Source of the DNA: Nitrospira sp.
GTDB taxonomy: Bacteria > Nitrospirota > Nitrospiria > Nitrospirales > Nitrospiraceae
Reading direction: 5' to 3'
NCBI GenBank assembly: GCA_029194665.1
Contig: JARFXO010000006.1
Coordinates: 62,001 to 126,000, forward strand
DNA: 64,000 nt
The stretch's first letter is position 1. Every line of letters begins with the position of its first letter. Positions 44,593-53,620 of this stretch are shown piece after piece. The position numbers and the translations under genes were made by a program. The notes beneath the pieces are model-generated. The model worked only from the letters and a program-made list of their open reading frames with translations. It was not told the origin of the DNA and made no database searches.

Positions 44593-46509
44593 CTAGTGAC
44601 TAGCAGCCGGCTGCGGGACGCTGCCTGGAATGCCGGCCTTGGCCTCCACCGGAACCTTCTTCGCCCCCAAGCTGCCCATCCAGAAGACGAAAAGAATACT
44701 GATCCAGAAAAACAGTACATTGAAAGAAATCATGTTCGCGGCGAATCCCACCGTATGAGTATAGGCCCAAGGGGAGTTATCCCGCATGATCTCATTGACG
44801 TGCCAGAACAGGCGAACGGACGAGCGAATATAGCCCATTAATGCCATCATCCAGGTGAAGGCCGTCGCCAACATGATGAGAGCATACTGTGAGCGGACGG
44901 AAATCTTACCCCACTCAATCGGCCCCATTTGCTTAGCCCCTCTCATCATCACACTGTTCAGCGCGAACATAAAGAAGAGACAGGACAACGTTGTCGCCAC
45001 TTGCGGGACAGACAACCCAACTCGCACGTTCGCAGGAATATAATACCCGTAAATTGCGAGCCAGATAATGTTGATGTACGCGCAGGCAAAGAATACTCCC
45101 ATGAAGATGTTCCCGAACTTCGCCCATGATACCGTCGAGACTTTATTGCCTCGCATGTACCAGACGAAGCTCAACACTGTGGTCGTAATCATCACATTGA
45201 TGCCGCCATTCTTCGCCGACATGACCCCAAAGTTACCCAACACCGGATGCTGCTGTCCTCCCATGGCCTTCAATTCAGCCGGCGTCATCACCATGGTGTG
45301 GGGCGTGATAAAAACCAAGAATCCGCAGATGAGCAGAAACACAAGATATTTAATGTACCGTTGATACTTCTCGGCACCACGCATGCGGCCCATTGCTTGC
45401 CAAAGATAGTAATTGGAACTCAAGAAAAGAATTCCAATCATGGTGGCCTGGATGATAAAAAGCCAGGCTAGCAAACCGCCCATCAGAGTGATTCCCATCT
45501 GCTGACGATACGCATACACTTCGCGCATGAGCCAGTAGCCAGCAAAAGGTAGCGGAATTAAGAAGGACACGCCAAGCGCCATTGCGATGTAGCCCATCCA
45601 ATCGTAGTGCGCGCGATCTTCCTCAGTCTTCGCCGCCAGGAACTTATACGCGGAGTAGGCGGCCACGACTCCTCCACCGAACGCCATGTTGCCAAGAATG
45701 CGATGGAGGTTGAGAGGATTCCACAAGGCAGTATGAATAACATGCCAGATATTCCCCAGGTACCGACCCTGTTCGTCGACACCGGCGGGCGACATCATGA
45801 ATCCAATCCAAGAATTCGCCAGGAACATGAGCAGTGTGCCGATGATATTCAAGACGACAGACATGCTCAGATGAATCCACTTGAGGAAACCCTCTTTCAT
45901 CTTGTCCCAGCCATAATAGTAGATGTAGAGGGTCCCGCTCTCAGCCACGAACATCAATGCATAGATATGCATGACTGGGCGGAAGATACTGGACAGATAC
46001 CCGAAGAACGCCGGATACAGAGTCAGGAAGGTAAAGATCAGGATTCCGCCAAGAATGGCCGTGAGCGAATAAGCCGTAAGACTGATCTTGATAAAATCGT
46101 AGGCCAGTTGATCGTAACGCTTCGCAAGGGCCTTGTCCTTGGTTACGACGCCCATGAACTCGATGATCATACAAAAAATCGGCACAGCCAACACGAAGCT
46201 CCCATAATAAAGATGCTGTTGGTTGGCAAACCAGATCAAGACACGACTTTCGAAGTTGTATCGCGGATAATCCTTGGGACCATCCGTGGTCTTAGGAGCG
46301 GGAGCGCCGACGACGATACCCTCCGTCTTATAATAGACATCCCGACCCTTCTCAACTTTATCTCCATCCTTCTTCGCCGCATCGCCAGCAGGAGCCTCTT
46401 CACCGATAGCCGGCGAAGGCAGAGCTATGACGATTGGGAGTAGAAGGAGGCCGACCATCATGCAGAGCGCCACAATCGAAAACACGCGCTTGCCGGTTAA
46501 AAGGCCCAT
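44593..46509 (-). CDS. Cytochrome bd-like oxidase subunit, paralogue 1
   Basis: A 638-residue protein with about 14-15 TM helices, resembling subunit I of cytochrome bd oxidases only distantly. Features: signal-like N-terminus, an Asp/Lys-rich segment (VYYKTEG), FANQQHLYYGSFVLAVPIFCM, HTALWNPLNLHRILGNMAFGGG, TPHTMVMTPAELKAMGGQQHP and GVMSAKNGGINVMI. Several His are shared with paralogue 2 (50067). In Nitrospira defluvii such proteins have been proposed as a novel bd-like terminal oxidase, possibly with a copper site; that is recollection, not shown here. GGAGGT precedes ATG at 46509. Confidence 0.86.
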   Translation of the reverse strand: MGLLTGKRVFSIVALCMMVGLLLLPIVIALPSPAIGEEAPAGDAAKKDGDKVEKGRDVYYKTEGIVVGAPAPKTTDGPKDYPRYNFESRVLIWFANQQHLYYGSFVLAVPIFCMIIEFMGVVTKDKALAKRYDQLAYDFIKISLTAYSLTAILGGILIFTFLTLYPAFFGYLSSIFRPVMHIYALMFVAESGTLYIYYYGWDKMKEGFLKWIHLSMSVVLNIIGTLLMFLANSWIGFMMSPAGVDEQGRYLGNIWHVIHTALWNPLNLHRILGNMAFGGGVVAAYSAYKFLAAKTEEDRAHYDWMGYIAMALGVSFLIPLPFAGYWLMREVYAYRQQMGITLMGGLLAWLFIIQATMIGILFLSSNYYLWQAMGRMRGAEKYQRYIKYLVFLLICGFLVFITPHTMVMTPAELKAMGGQQHPVLGNFGVMSAKNGGINVMITTTVLSFVWYMRGNKVSTVSWAKFGNIFMGVFFACAYINIIWLAIYGYYIPANVRVGLSVPQVATTLSCLFFMFALNSVMMRGAKQMGPIEWGKISVRSQYALIMLATAFTWMMALMGYIRSSVRLFWHVNEIMRDNSPWAYTHTVGFAANMISFNVLFFWISILFVFWMGSLGAKKVPVEAKAGIPGSVPQPAASH

Positions 46510-46581
46510 GGAATACCTCCTTAAATACACTAGCGTTAAATTAGCGGATGTTCACCAGAAGGCTCGACCACCACTCACAGC

Positions 46582-46713
46582 CTATTTTCGGAATAGGTAC
46601 CAGTAGTCCAACCCCTGCATATCCATTAGGTAATGGTCAACAAACGTAAAATAGCCGACCGCGATAACAAGAGAGACAATCACTGCAATGATTGGATTAT
46701 TCAACGCGCTCAT
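46582..46713 (-). CDS. 43-residue single-helix membrane peptide (CydX-like in layout)
   Basis: A short gene overlooked by common length cut-offs: MSALNNPIIAVIVSLVIA with a single TM helix (about 7-25), then GYFTFVDHYLMDMQGLDYWY and LFRK. The ATG at 46713 is preceded by GGAGAAGAGG and the stop is 73 bases before the oxidase-1 start. Position and shape recall CydX/CcoQ-type small subunits, which are similarly short single-span proteins of oxidases. No sequence homology to those is claimed. Confidence 0.72.
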   Translation of the reverse strand: MSALNNPIIAVIVSLVIAVGYFTFVDHYLMDMQGLDYWYLFRK

Positions 46714-46870
46714 TTCCCTCTTCTCCTCTTTACCTGGCCATATCTTGATTGAACTGCGGACCCGAGCCCTGTGGTTTAGGCGAGATTCACGATCTCAGCA
46801 GGGACATTGGATTCCGGCAAGCCAGTAAAAAAACCATATGCCGACGGCACAGGTGATGTAGAAAATCATC

Positions 46871-47149
46871 TTGCCGATTTTTATTTTTATTTCACTGTCA
46901 GGTGTAGCTGTTGCCATTGTTCCGTTTACTCCTGCTCGAGAAATAGAATTTACAAAAATCCAAAAACGCGACAGTTTCTTGACAGATATTTCACCCTGTG
47001 TTATCAGATTTCGTCGCTTGTGGACGAATCAAACAGGAGAACTCGTGACGAAAAACTCAAAAGTGTTTGACATTATAGTTTTGGCAGGCATGGTTGTCAA
47101 CATCATTTTGGCCGTGTTTTTGATTCTCTACTACTTCGATTTTCTGTAA
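46871..47149 (+). CDS. Possible small membrane protein
   Basis: A 92-codon open frame with a TTG start, an N-terminal hydrophobic stretch (IFISLSGVAVAIVPF) and a C-terminal one (IIVLAGMVVNIILAVFLILYYF). It points opposite to its neighbours, and its last 47 bases overlap the SUMF1 gene that ends at 47103. There is no good ribosome-binding site (AGGTGA is 13 bases away) and an in-frame stop lies just upstream. Two TM-like segments argue it is real, but it could be an accidental frame. Confidence 0.35.
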   Translation: MPIFIFISLSGVAVAIVPFTPAREIEFTKIQKRDSFLTDISPCVIRFRRLWTNQTGELVTKNSKVFDIIVLAGMVVNIILAVFLILYYFDFL

Positions 47150-48050
47150 ATTCATCCGGCTTCCCCTCCTTTGCTTCTCTGATTCCTGTCTTCGAAATGG
47201 CGCAGCGAAAACCGATGGTCTCATCTCGAAAATCCGGCATCATCTTGCTTCGACTGGTAATTCGAACATCGCCTCCGGTCGTCGTGTAGCCTCCGCCGCG
47301 AAGCACCCGGTAGGTGCCATATTCAGGGCTCGGTGGATTCTCTTCCGGTGAGCTCTTGTAGTAGGTTTCATCGTACCAATCCGCGACCCACTCAATGACA
47401 TTGCCCGCTCCATCCATCACCCCATAGGGACTTTTGTCAGCCTGAAAACTCCCCACGGACGCGGATACCTCATGTCCATCCTGTACTCGGGCCCAGTTGG
47501 CGCCATTGGCCTGCTCTTTGTTCCCCCATGGCCAGAGCCTGCCGTCCGTACCACGCATAGCTTTCTCCCACTCGGCTTCAGTCGGAAGCCGCTTGTCGTT
47601 CCAACGGCAGTACTCCGATGCGTCATCCCAGGAAACGTAGACGACCGGTTGGTTTACACCACGTACCTTGCTGCCACTTTTTGCATAGCGCGAAGGCAGT
47701 CCCGGTTTTCGATGGCCTGTTGAAGTAACAAATTGTTGATATTGATGGTTGGTTACTTCATATCGATCGATCGAATACGTATCAAGGAAGATGGTCCGCT
47801 GCGGTTGCTCGTCGAATCCCCCATCCTCAGTTCCACGAACGAATGGTCCTGCCGGAATCGTCACCATGTCCTCCGGAATAGGGTCCCCTCCAGAAGCGCT
47901 ATCCCGTTCTGGGTCAGTTTCAGAATTGGCGTCTGACTCCAGCGCTTCATATGGTGTGAGGGTGGTGCCTCGTAAGATAGCGGTGATGGGCATGGCGGCA
48001 CAAACCAGCACGACGAGCAGAAATACCAGTTTAAATTTAGTTTCGAGCAT
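47103..48050 (-). CDS. SUMF1-fold (FGE-sulfatase-like) periplasmic protein
   Basis: A 315-residue protein with one N-terminal TM/signal helix (LVFLLVVLVCAAMPITAIL) and an SUMF1 fold: MVTIPAGPFVRGTEDGG, YEVTNHQYQQFV, PVVYVSWDDASEYCRWNDKRLPTEAEWE, GNVIEWVADWYDETYY and RVLRGGGYTTTGGD...RITSRS. The region where true formylglycine-generating enzymes carry the catalytic cysteine has none here, so it is likely non-catalytic, a ligand-binding or assembly protein. It forms a pair with 48057-48980, six bases apart. Confidence 0.85.
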   Translation of the reverse strand: MLETKFKLVFLLVVLVCAAMPITAILRGTTLTPYEALESDANSETDPERDSASGGDPIPEDMVTIPAGPFVRGTEDGGFDEQPQRTIFLDTYSIDRYEVTNHQYQQFVTSTGHRKPGLPSRYAKSGSKVRGVNQPVVYVSWDDASEYCRWNDKRLPTEAEWEKAMRGTDGRLWPWGNKEQANGANWARVQDGHEVSASVGSFQADKSPYGVMDGAGNVIEWVADWYDETYYKSSPEENPPSPEYGTYRVLRGGGYTTTGGDVRITSRSKMMPDFRDETIGFRCAISKTGIREAKEGKPDEFTENRSSRESKTRPK

Positions 48051-48056
48051 GTCGGG

Positions 48057-48980
48057 TTAAGACTCAGGCAGTCCTGTCGCCTGATCCAGATCACTTGCGC
48101 AACGAATACCGATCGTCACGTCTGTTCGCCAATGTTTGGCCGCAAATCGCTTTGACAGCCTCGCATTATGCTCGGTTTCTCGCCACGAGCCACCGCGCAC
48201 GACTTTGAGATCCGCGTTTTCGGACCCTTTGGGATCACGAAACGGAGATTTCTTGTAGTAATGCTCGTCGTAGGAATCTTCGACCCACTCCGCGACGTTA
48301 CCAGTCATGTCATAGAGACCGTAGGGACTCCGTCCCGCATCGAAGGACCCGGGAGGAGCCAGATATTTATACCCGTCTTCACTGCCGTCGAGGTTGGCGG
48401 CATTCGTGACAAACTTGTCTCCCCACGGATATTTTTTCTTGCTCTCGCCACGGCCACCCTTCTCCCACTCAGCTTCCGTTGGAAGTCTCTTGCCGGCCCA
48501 CTTACAGTAGGCGGCCGCCTCGTCCCAGGTAACACTCATGGCAGCCAATCCCGACTTCATAATCTTCGACTGATCGTCTTCGAACACCTCGATCCTGGGC
48601 ATCGGGCGCTTGGTCATTTTTGCGAAGCGCATGTATTCCTCTTGGGTGACTTCTTTTTGGTCGAGATAGAATCCTTTCAGGTAAACTTGATGCTCGGGAG
48701 CCTCATCCGGATCCCCCTCATTGCTGCCCATCGTAAAAGGGCCTTCGGGGATCTGCACCATCTCCCGACCTTCATCCCCCGTTTTCGTCTTGTACATCGA
48801 GAAATCCTGAGCCGGCAAGCCGCTCGCCATCGGTCTGGCTTCCGATTTTGCCGACATGACAAGCTGTTTCATCTGATTTGCCTTATAGGACTCGTAGACC
48901 AGCATGCCGATCATGAGAAAGAACGATGCAAACACAAAAATGATGGAACCGACCAAGACGCCCTTGTTTTCCACGGACAC
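48057..48980 (-). CDS. SUMF1-fold periplasmic protein, paralogue
   Basis: A 307-residue membrane-anchored protein (LVGSIIFVFASFFLMIGMLVY) with an SUMF1 fold: MVQIPEGPFTMGSNEGDPDEAPEH, YLKGFYLDQKEVTQEEYMRF, MSVTWDEAAAYCKWAGKRLPTEAEWEKG, GNVAEWVEDSYDEHYY and VVRGGSWRETEHNARLS. As in its neighbour, catalytic cysteines typical of formylglycine-generating enzymes are missing. The two are probably a local duplication in the oxidase-2 region. Function unknown. Confidence 0.85.
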   Translation of the reverse strand: MSVENKGVLVGSIIFVFASFFLMIGMLVYESYKANQMKQLVMSAKSEARPMASGLPAQDFSMYKTKTGDEGREMVQIPEGPFTMGSNEGDPDEAPEHQVYLKGFYLDQKEVTQEEYMRFAKMTKRPMPRIEVFEDDQSKIMKSGLAAMSVTWDEAAAYCKWAGKRLPTEAEWEKGGRGESKKKYPWGDKFVTNAANLDGSEDGYKYLAPPGSFDAGRSPYGLYDMTGNVAEWVEDSYDEHYYKKSPFRDPKGSENADLKVVRGGSWRETEHNARLSKRFAAKHWRTDVTIGIRCASDLDQATGLPES

Positions 48981-48998
48981 CTCTACAACTTGGAGGAA

Positions 48999-49361
48999 TT
49001 ACCGATAAGACGCCGATTTCACACCCTGTTCCGATGCCGCCTTCCGGGCAGCGCGCACATCGAGCAGCATGGAAATCTGGACGCCAAGGAAGCCACCCAT
49101 TGCCGCTCCTGCTCCGCCACCGACCCACACCCGCTCCACCCCGGCCAACATCCAGGCCAACGCGCCACCCAGCACCGTCCCAATCAGAATACTGATGAGA
49201 AATCGACGCCCACCGAGAAAGCCGATCACCACCCCGAGAACAAGTCCAACAGTTATGGCAACGGGCATCAGCCCACCACCCAAGGTCAGCCCGATCAGAG
49301 TACCGACGGTACCCATCACGGTCATTCCTAGGGCAATATCAAACGCTTTGCTCCTCGCCAT
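48999..49361 (-). CDS. Small Gly-rich membrane protein
   Basis: A 120-residue protein with three or four TM helices rich in Gly ([69 protein letters not shown]). It lies between the DUF3047 gene and the SUMF1 pair on the same strand. No known function or motif. Gly zippers of this kind occur in many small membrane proteins. Confidence 0.6.
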   Translation of the reverse strand: MARSKAFDIALGMTVMGTVGTLIGLTLGGGLMPVAITVGLVLGVVIGFLGGRRFLISILIGTVLGGALAWMLAGVERVWVGGGAGAAMGGFLGVQISMLLDVRAARKAASEQGVKSASYR

Positions 49362-49396
49362 CGCATCGATCTTTCATGGATCGAAAAGACGGATCG

Positions 49397-50059
49397 CTAC
49401 TTGGCCGGAACGGCAATCAGCGGACCAAAATCGATTTCAACACCAGGTGTCGCGATAATGGATATGCCCCAAGCCTTCTCCGCCGGCTCATGCTTGTGAA
49501 TCCGCTTGAAGTCCTCGTACACATTCACGCGCTCCTCAAACCATTGCCCGATCTCCTTCGTTCCAGTTTGGACGACAATCTCGGAGCCGCTAAACATGCC
49601 GCCTTCCGTTAAGGTGCCTTCCGGTTTCGACTCGCTCCACACATATTTCGTGAAGACCGGGATAAAGAGGAGATCGGTATCGAGAGAAGCATAGACCGCG
49701 GCCAGCGGTTCAGTTCCGGTCGTTGCTTTGATGAGACGCCAGCGCCAGGTCAAAATTGGATAGGCCTTGGGATCCCAGTCGATTTTTTTCTTCTTGATGC
49801 GCTGACCGGCATCTTTCGCCGACAGAAAATTCGTGCCGTACTCCGACCGTACCTTGTAGGCTTCACGGCCTTTCGATTGACTTCGCTGGTTTTCGTGATC
49901 CCACTGCGAAGGAAACCCATCTTCTTCCTTCGTCTGAAAATCTTCCAGGACTAATGGTTGCCCTTGGGCAAATGCGGATGGCTGCCACATGCCAAGGCTC
50001 ATCGACAGGCTGAGAACGATTGCGGCACAATGCAGAGCCCGACGCTTCATATCCTTCAT
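49397..50059 (-). CDS. DUF3047-type periplasmic protein
   Basis: A 220-residue protein with signal peptide (ALHCAAIVLSLSMSLGMWQPSAFAQG) and a DUF3047 domain: LVLEDFQTKEEDGFPSQWDHEN, YPILTWRWRLIKATTGTE, AAVYASLDT and WSESKPEGTLTEGG. The family has no assigned reaction; the fold is beta-rich. The stop of bd-like oxidase 2 (50067) lies 8 bases upstream, so the two are probably co-transcribed. ATG at 50059 and 50050 are both plausible. Confidence 0.8.
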   Translation of the reverse strand: MKDMKRRALHCAAIVLSLSMSLGMWQPSAFAQGQPLVLEDFQTKEEDGFPSQWDHENQRSQSKGREAYKVRSEYGTNFLSAKDAGQRIKKKKIDWDPKAYPILTWRWRLIKATTGTEPLAAVYASLDTDLLFIPVFTKYVWSESKPEGTLTEGGMFSGSEIVVQTGTKEIGQWFEERVNVYEDFKRIHKHEPAEKAWGISIIATPGVEIDFGPLIAVPAK

Positions 50060-50066
50060 TCCCTTT

Positions 50067-51941
50067 CTATGTTTCTTGCGATGGGATCGGCGTGAGGAGG
50101 GGAGTTCGTTTGTCGTGGAATTCCTCACCCATCACCGGCTGCTGTCCTCTCTCGCACATCCAAAACAGTGCGAGGACCGCCGCCCAAAACACCACCATAT
50201 TCAGCGTGACCATTTTCGTAGCGAATTGAAGGTCCGGGGTGAAGGCCCATGGTGAAACATCGGCCATCACTTCACTGACATGCCAAGACAGGCGTCCCGA
50301 TGAGCGAATGTACCCCATCAACCCCATAACCCAACTAAAGGATGCCGCTAACCCGAACAAGCCCACCATGCCGCGCAGCGGGATTTTCCCCCACTGAATG
50401 GGGCCATGCACCACCGCTCCTTTAAGCATGAGGCGATTGATCACCACTCCAACAAGGACCACGGTCAACGTGGTGAGCGCTTGGGGACCTGAAAGACCGA
50501 CCCGAACCTTTGCCGGTAAATAGAAGCCATAGACAGACAGCCAGATGATGTTCAACGCACCCACCACGTATAGTATCGCAATGAGGGCGTTTCCAGTCCT
50601 GACCCATGAGATGGTCATGGTTCGATTCGCTCGGCGATAGTACAAAAAGCTGAGCGCAGTGACGAGAATCATAATGTTAACGGCACCATTTTTGGCCGAC
50701 ATGACTCCGTAGTTGCCGACCACGGGATGCTGAGCGCCTCCCATCGCCTTCATTTCACTCGCAGACATCAACAGGGTGTGCGGTGTCAGCCAAATAAAGA
50801 GCGCCAGCATCAACAGGCTCAACAAGAGCTGATAGTAAGGCTGATAGCGTTCGCCCCCTTTGATTCGAGCCATACTCTGCCAGAGGTAGTAGTTGATCCC
50901 CAGGAATAAGACACCGATCAAGAGTGCCTGGACCACAAACAGCCATGTGAGCAACCCACCCATCATCGTCACACCCATCGTCTGGCGAAACATGAACACC
51001 GACTTCATCAACCAGTAGCCGGCAATGGGCATGGGCATGAGCGCGCAGACCGTGACAAACAAGAAGACGTATCCGACCCAATCGAAATAGGCTCGCTCCT
51101 CGTCGGTCTTGCTCGTAAAAAACCGATAACAGGCATAGGCCAGCACGACCGCGCCACCGGACATGATGTCCGCGAGGAAGCGATGAACATTGAGCGGGTT
51201 CCAGAGGGCAGAATGGAGCAGGTGCCAGGTATTCCCCAAGAACCGCCCCTGCGCATCCACCCCTGCCGGCGACATCATGAAGGCAGACCAAGAGTTTACC
51301 AGCGTCAGCAACGCTGTCCCCACAATATTCGTCAGGATGCCGATCGCCGCGTGGATCCATTTCATGCCGCGATCCGTCATCCGATTCCACCCGTAGTAAT
51401 AGACGATCAGCAGCAGCGTCTCCCCGAGGAACACGGCAGCGTAGGCCGGCATGAAGCCCTTGAACGTCCCGCCCATATAGGTCATGAAACTGGGGTACAG
51501 CGTGATGAACATCGTCAACATCGTACTGCCGATGAGCGCCGTCACCGACAGTGCCAAAACCGCCACCTTCGCCAGATCTCTCGCCAGACCGTCGTAGCGA
51601 AGGGCCAAGGCCGGCTTCTTCGTTGTCAAACCCAGGAACTCGAGCAGCGCGCAAAATAAAGGAAGAGCGAGCACGAAACCACCGAAGTAGGTATGTTGCT
51701 GTGTCACGAACCACACCAGCAACCGACTGTCCAAGGAGCCGATTCGCGGATAAGCCGTCTCATGCGGCGCAGGAGCCGCCGGTCCTTGTGGAGTCCCCTC
51801 AGTGCCGAAATACACATCCGTCGAAGATTCCGCAAATGACGGTTCGGGCCCGTTCCACACGCATCCAATGACAATCGCGACCATCGCGATACAGATCGCA
51901 CCACTGATCGAGAAGCGTTTCAACCGGAATCCTTGCCCCAT
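50067..51941 (-). CDS. Cytochrome bd-like oxidase subunit, paralogue 2
   Basis: A 624-residue multi-spanning protein (14-15 TM) paralogous to oxidase 1 over its whole length: signal-like start, VYFGTEG, FVTQQHTYFGGFVLALPLFCALLE, HSALWNPLNVHRFLADIMSGGAVV, LTPHTLLMSASEMKAMGGAQ and VMSAKNGAVNIMI. Matching His residues suggest the same heme (and possible copper) sites. It differs in its neighbours: no cytochrome c genes follow, but a DUF3047 and SUMF1 proteins do. It may serve as an alternative terminal oxidase or accept electrons from a different donor. Confidence 0.85.
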   Translation of the reverse strand: MGQGFRLKRFSISGAICIAMVAIVIGCVWNGPEPSFAESSTDVYFGTEGTPQGPAAPAPHETAYPRIGSLDSRLLVWFVTQQHTYFGGFVLALPLFCALLEFLGLTTKKPALALRYDGLARDLAKVAVLALSVTALIGSTMLTMFITLYPSFMTYMGGTFKGFMPAYAAVFLGETLLLIVYYYGWNRMTDRGMKWIHAAIGILTNIVGTALLTLVNSWSAFMMSPAGVDAQGRFLGNTWHLLHSALWNPLNVHRFLADIMSGGAVVLAYACYRFFTSKTDEERAYFDWVGYVFLFVTVCALMPMPIAGYWLMKSVFMFRQTMGVTMMGGLLTWLFVVQALLIGVLFLGINYYLWQSMARIKGGERYQPYYQLLLSLLMLALFIWLTPHTLLMSASEMKAMGGAQHPVVGNYGVMSAKNGAVNIMILVTALSFLYYRRANRTMTISWVRTGNALIAILYVVGALNIIWLSVYGFYLPAKVRVGLSGPQALTTLTVVLVGVVINRLMLKGAVVHGPIQWGKIPLRGMVGLFGLAASFSWVMGLMGYIRSSGRLSWHVSEVMADVSPWAFTPDLQFATKMVTLNMVVFWAAVLALFWMCERGQQPVMGEEFHDKRTPLLTPIPSQET

Positions 51942-51945
51942 ATAC

Positions 51946-53022
51946 CTACCCCTTCATTCCAGCCTTGCCGATTGCCAACTCCTCAGCCGCACCGTCGGCA
52001 CTGACCGGTTTTCCAAGAATTCCCATCACAAACGGACAACGCAACATTCCACTCGATAGTTGCGGAGCATGATCATCCTCCACATGGCGACGATCGCCCA
52101 GATAATACCCATACAAGCCCATCACCGCCGTCACCAACGCACCCATCACGGCGGCTGAGACCCGCGTAATCGTCGGCTGCTTCGCGACAAATAACAACAG
52201 TCCCATCGCCACGAGGTAATAGGTCGAAGCAAAGGCCATCCCAGGCCACCACCAATACTTCAGCAATTCTCCCGGTGCGGTCTGACGGAGAGTGCGAGTC
52301 CACGATGTAGATGGGTAGAGCCCGCCGAAATAGGCGCAGAGAGCGAGGCCACCGCCGAGGACCGTCACACTCAACAATTGAGCCAACGCGGCTCCTTGAA
52401 CATCGGCGATGGCAATCCCCGACAACGATGCAATCGCCCCCATACCAAGACCAACCACAACCCAAGGTCCCAATTGCCCGGCCCTACGCTGCACCAAGGC
52501 ACGAAGTTGCTCGCCATCAGGGAACGTGAGAAATGGCCGTCCCAACAGGGAGAGCTTACGTACATGTCCGATCTCAAACGCATCGCGCGCGACCGCCGTG
52601 CATGAAATGATGATCGCCATCATGGCAGGCCCATCAGGATGTTGGAGATAATCGTAATGCATGATCCACAGCAGGGTTAGCACCAACAGAGAGAGCTGAA
52701 TGCCATAGATGGCACCGATCCAGCCGGCAAGCCAGCTGATGAGACGCACTCCATCTTGGTGGATAATGACGGACCACGGGGCAGACCGGCCGGCTCGATA
52801 GGCCAGGACCGAGGTGACCGTTGCCACCAGACCGCTGACCGTCAACAGTACAAGAGGATCTGCGATTGGAACGAGATGCTTGACGAGGCGATACACCCCG
52901 AACGCGATCAGTCCCGGGACCAACATCACGATCCGTTTCTGTTTGCGCACGGCCGCTTCCGTGACCGCCAAACTTAAACTCGGAAGCACCCGCAAGGCCA
53001 TCCGATGCAACATGATGTTCAA
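51946..53022 (-). CDS. Multi-spanning membrane protein of unknown function
   Basis: A 358-residue protein with about eight TM helices (VMLVPGLIAFGVYRLV, LVLLTVSGLVATVTSVLAY, LLVLTLLWIMHYDYL, AMMAIIISCTAVARDAFEIGHVRKL, LSVTVLGGGLALCAYFGG, FASTYYLVAMGLLLFVA, VMGALVTAVMGLYGYYLG) and a C-terminal acidic/His segment (RRHVEDDHAP). It stops four bases before oxidase 2 starts, so is co-transcribed. Function not recognised. Confidence 0.68.
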   Translation of the reverse strand: MNIMLHRMALRVLPSLSLAVTEAAVRKQKRIVMLVPGLIAFGVYRLVKHLVPIADPLVLLTVSGLVATVTSVLAYRAGRSAPWSVIIHQDGVRLISWLAGWIGAIYGIQLSLLVLTLLWIMHYDYLQHPDGPAMMAIIISCTAVARDAFEIGHVRKLSLLGRPFLTFPDGEQLRALVQRRAGQLGPWVVVGLGMGAIASLSGIAIADVQGAALAQLLSVTVLGGGLALCAYFGGLYPSTSWTRTLRQTAPGELLKYWWWPGMAFASTYYLVAMGLLLFVAKQPTITRVSAAVMGALVTAVMGLYGYYLGDRRHVEDDHAPQLSSGMLRCPFVMGILGKPVSADGAAEELAIGKAGMKG

Positions 53023-53119
53023 GACTGAGGCAAGAGGACGACGGACTCAGCCGAGGGAATGGCCGGTTTCATTCATTGTCCCTTCTCAGCACTCAGTTTT
53101 CAGTCCTCAGCCTTCATTG

Positions 53120-53611
53120 CTATTTGGAAGAACCCATCCCAAAATACTTCGCCTTCACTTCTTCCATCAGAGACACGGTAATCTGCGACATTCCTCGATC
53201 CGCCGCGGTTCGCTCAAGTTCGATCCGAGCCATGGCGCGAACCGGAGCCGGCACTCGTTCCAACCGCCGCTCCGTCTCAAGGTCCCATTCAATTCGCTCT
53301 CCGATTGTTGGACGCAACAACGCATCGTATGTGACCACCGATGAACCGCGCTGACGAACATCTTGCTCCACATCTTTCTCAACAAGCGTTGCGATATAGG
53401 GCGGCATGCGATCCAGCCGGTGCAATGCCTCATCAGTCCACATCAATCGATCGACAAGTCCCTGCGTCTGTCCCTCCGGCACGTCGATGCCGATTTTCAG
53501 GCCACAGCCCTTGCATTCCGACCGGATGAACCATTGAGACGCACCGGTTTCGCCGGCACGTTCTTCAATCCCTTCCGCATGCATCCATCGACCACAGCCG
53601 CAGGTCAGCAT
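53120..53611 (-). CDS. Two-repeat PCP_red-domain protein with N-terminal zinc-ribbon-like Cys
   Basis: A 163-residue protein. The C-terminal two thirds hold two copies of the short helical PCP_red motif of protochlorophyllide-reductase-type proteins: WTDEALHRLDRMPPYIATLV and WDLETERRLERVPAPVRAMA, each ending in TYDAL or SLMEEVKAKY. The N-terminus has CGCGRW and CKGCGL, plausible metal ligands. Such domains are found next to BchB/ChlB and in assorted redox proteins; the organism is unlikely to make chlorophyll. Located 97 bases upstream of the membrane protein 51946 in the oxidase-2 run. Confidence 0.72.
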   Translation of the reverse strand: MLTCGCGRWMHAEGIEERAGETGASQWFIRSECKGCGLKIGIDVPEGQTQGLVDRLMWTDEALHRLDRMPPYIATLVEKDVEQDVRQRGSSVVTYDALLRPTIGERIEWDLETERRLERVPAPVRAMARIELERTAADRGMSQITVSLMEEVKAKYFGMGSSK

Positions 53612-53620
53612 CTTAATAGG

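Noticed and set aside
48168..49331. 387-codon plus-strand frame opposite SUMF1 and the small membrane protein
   Set aside because: Antisense to real genes; His/Gln-rich end is typical of reversed coding sequence.
50755..51714. 319-codon frame within the oxidase-2 gene on the same strand
   Set aside because: Out-of-frame shadow of the oxidase; no TM pattern of its own.
53085..53112. CTCAG-rich simple repeat (CTCAGCACTCAG ... CAGTCCTCAG)
   Set aside because: Only a few short imperfect units; not enough to call an element.
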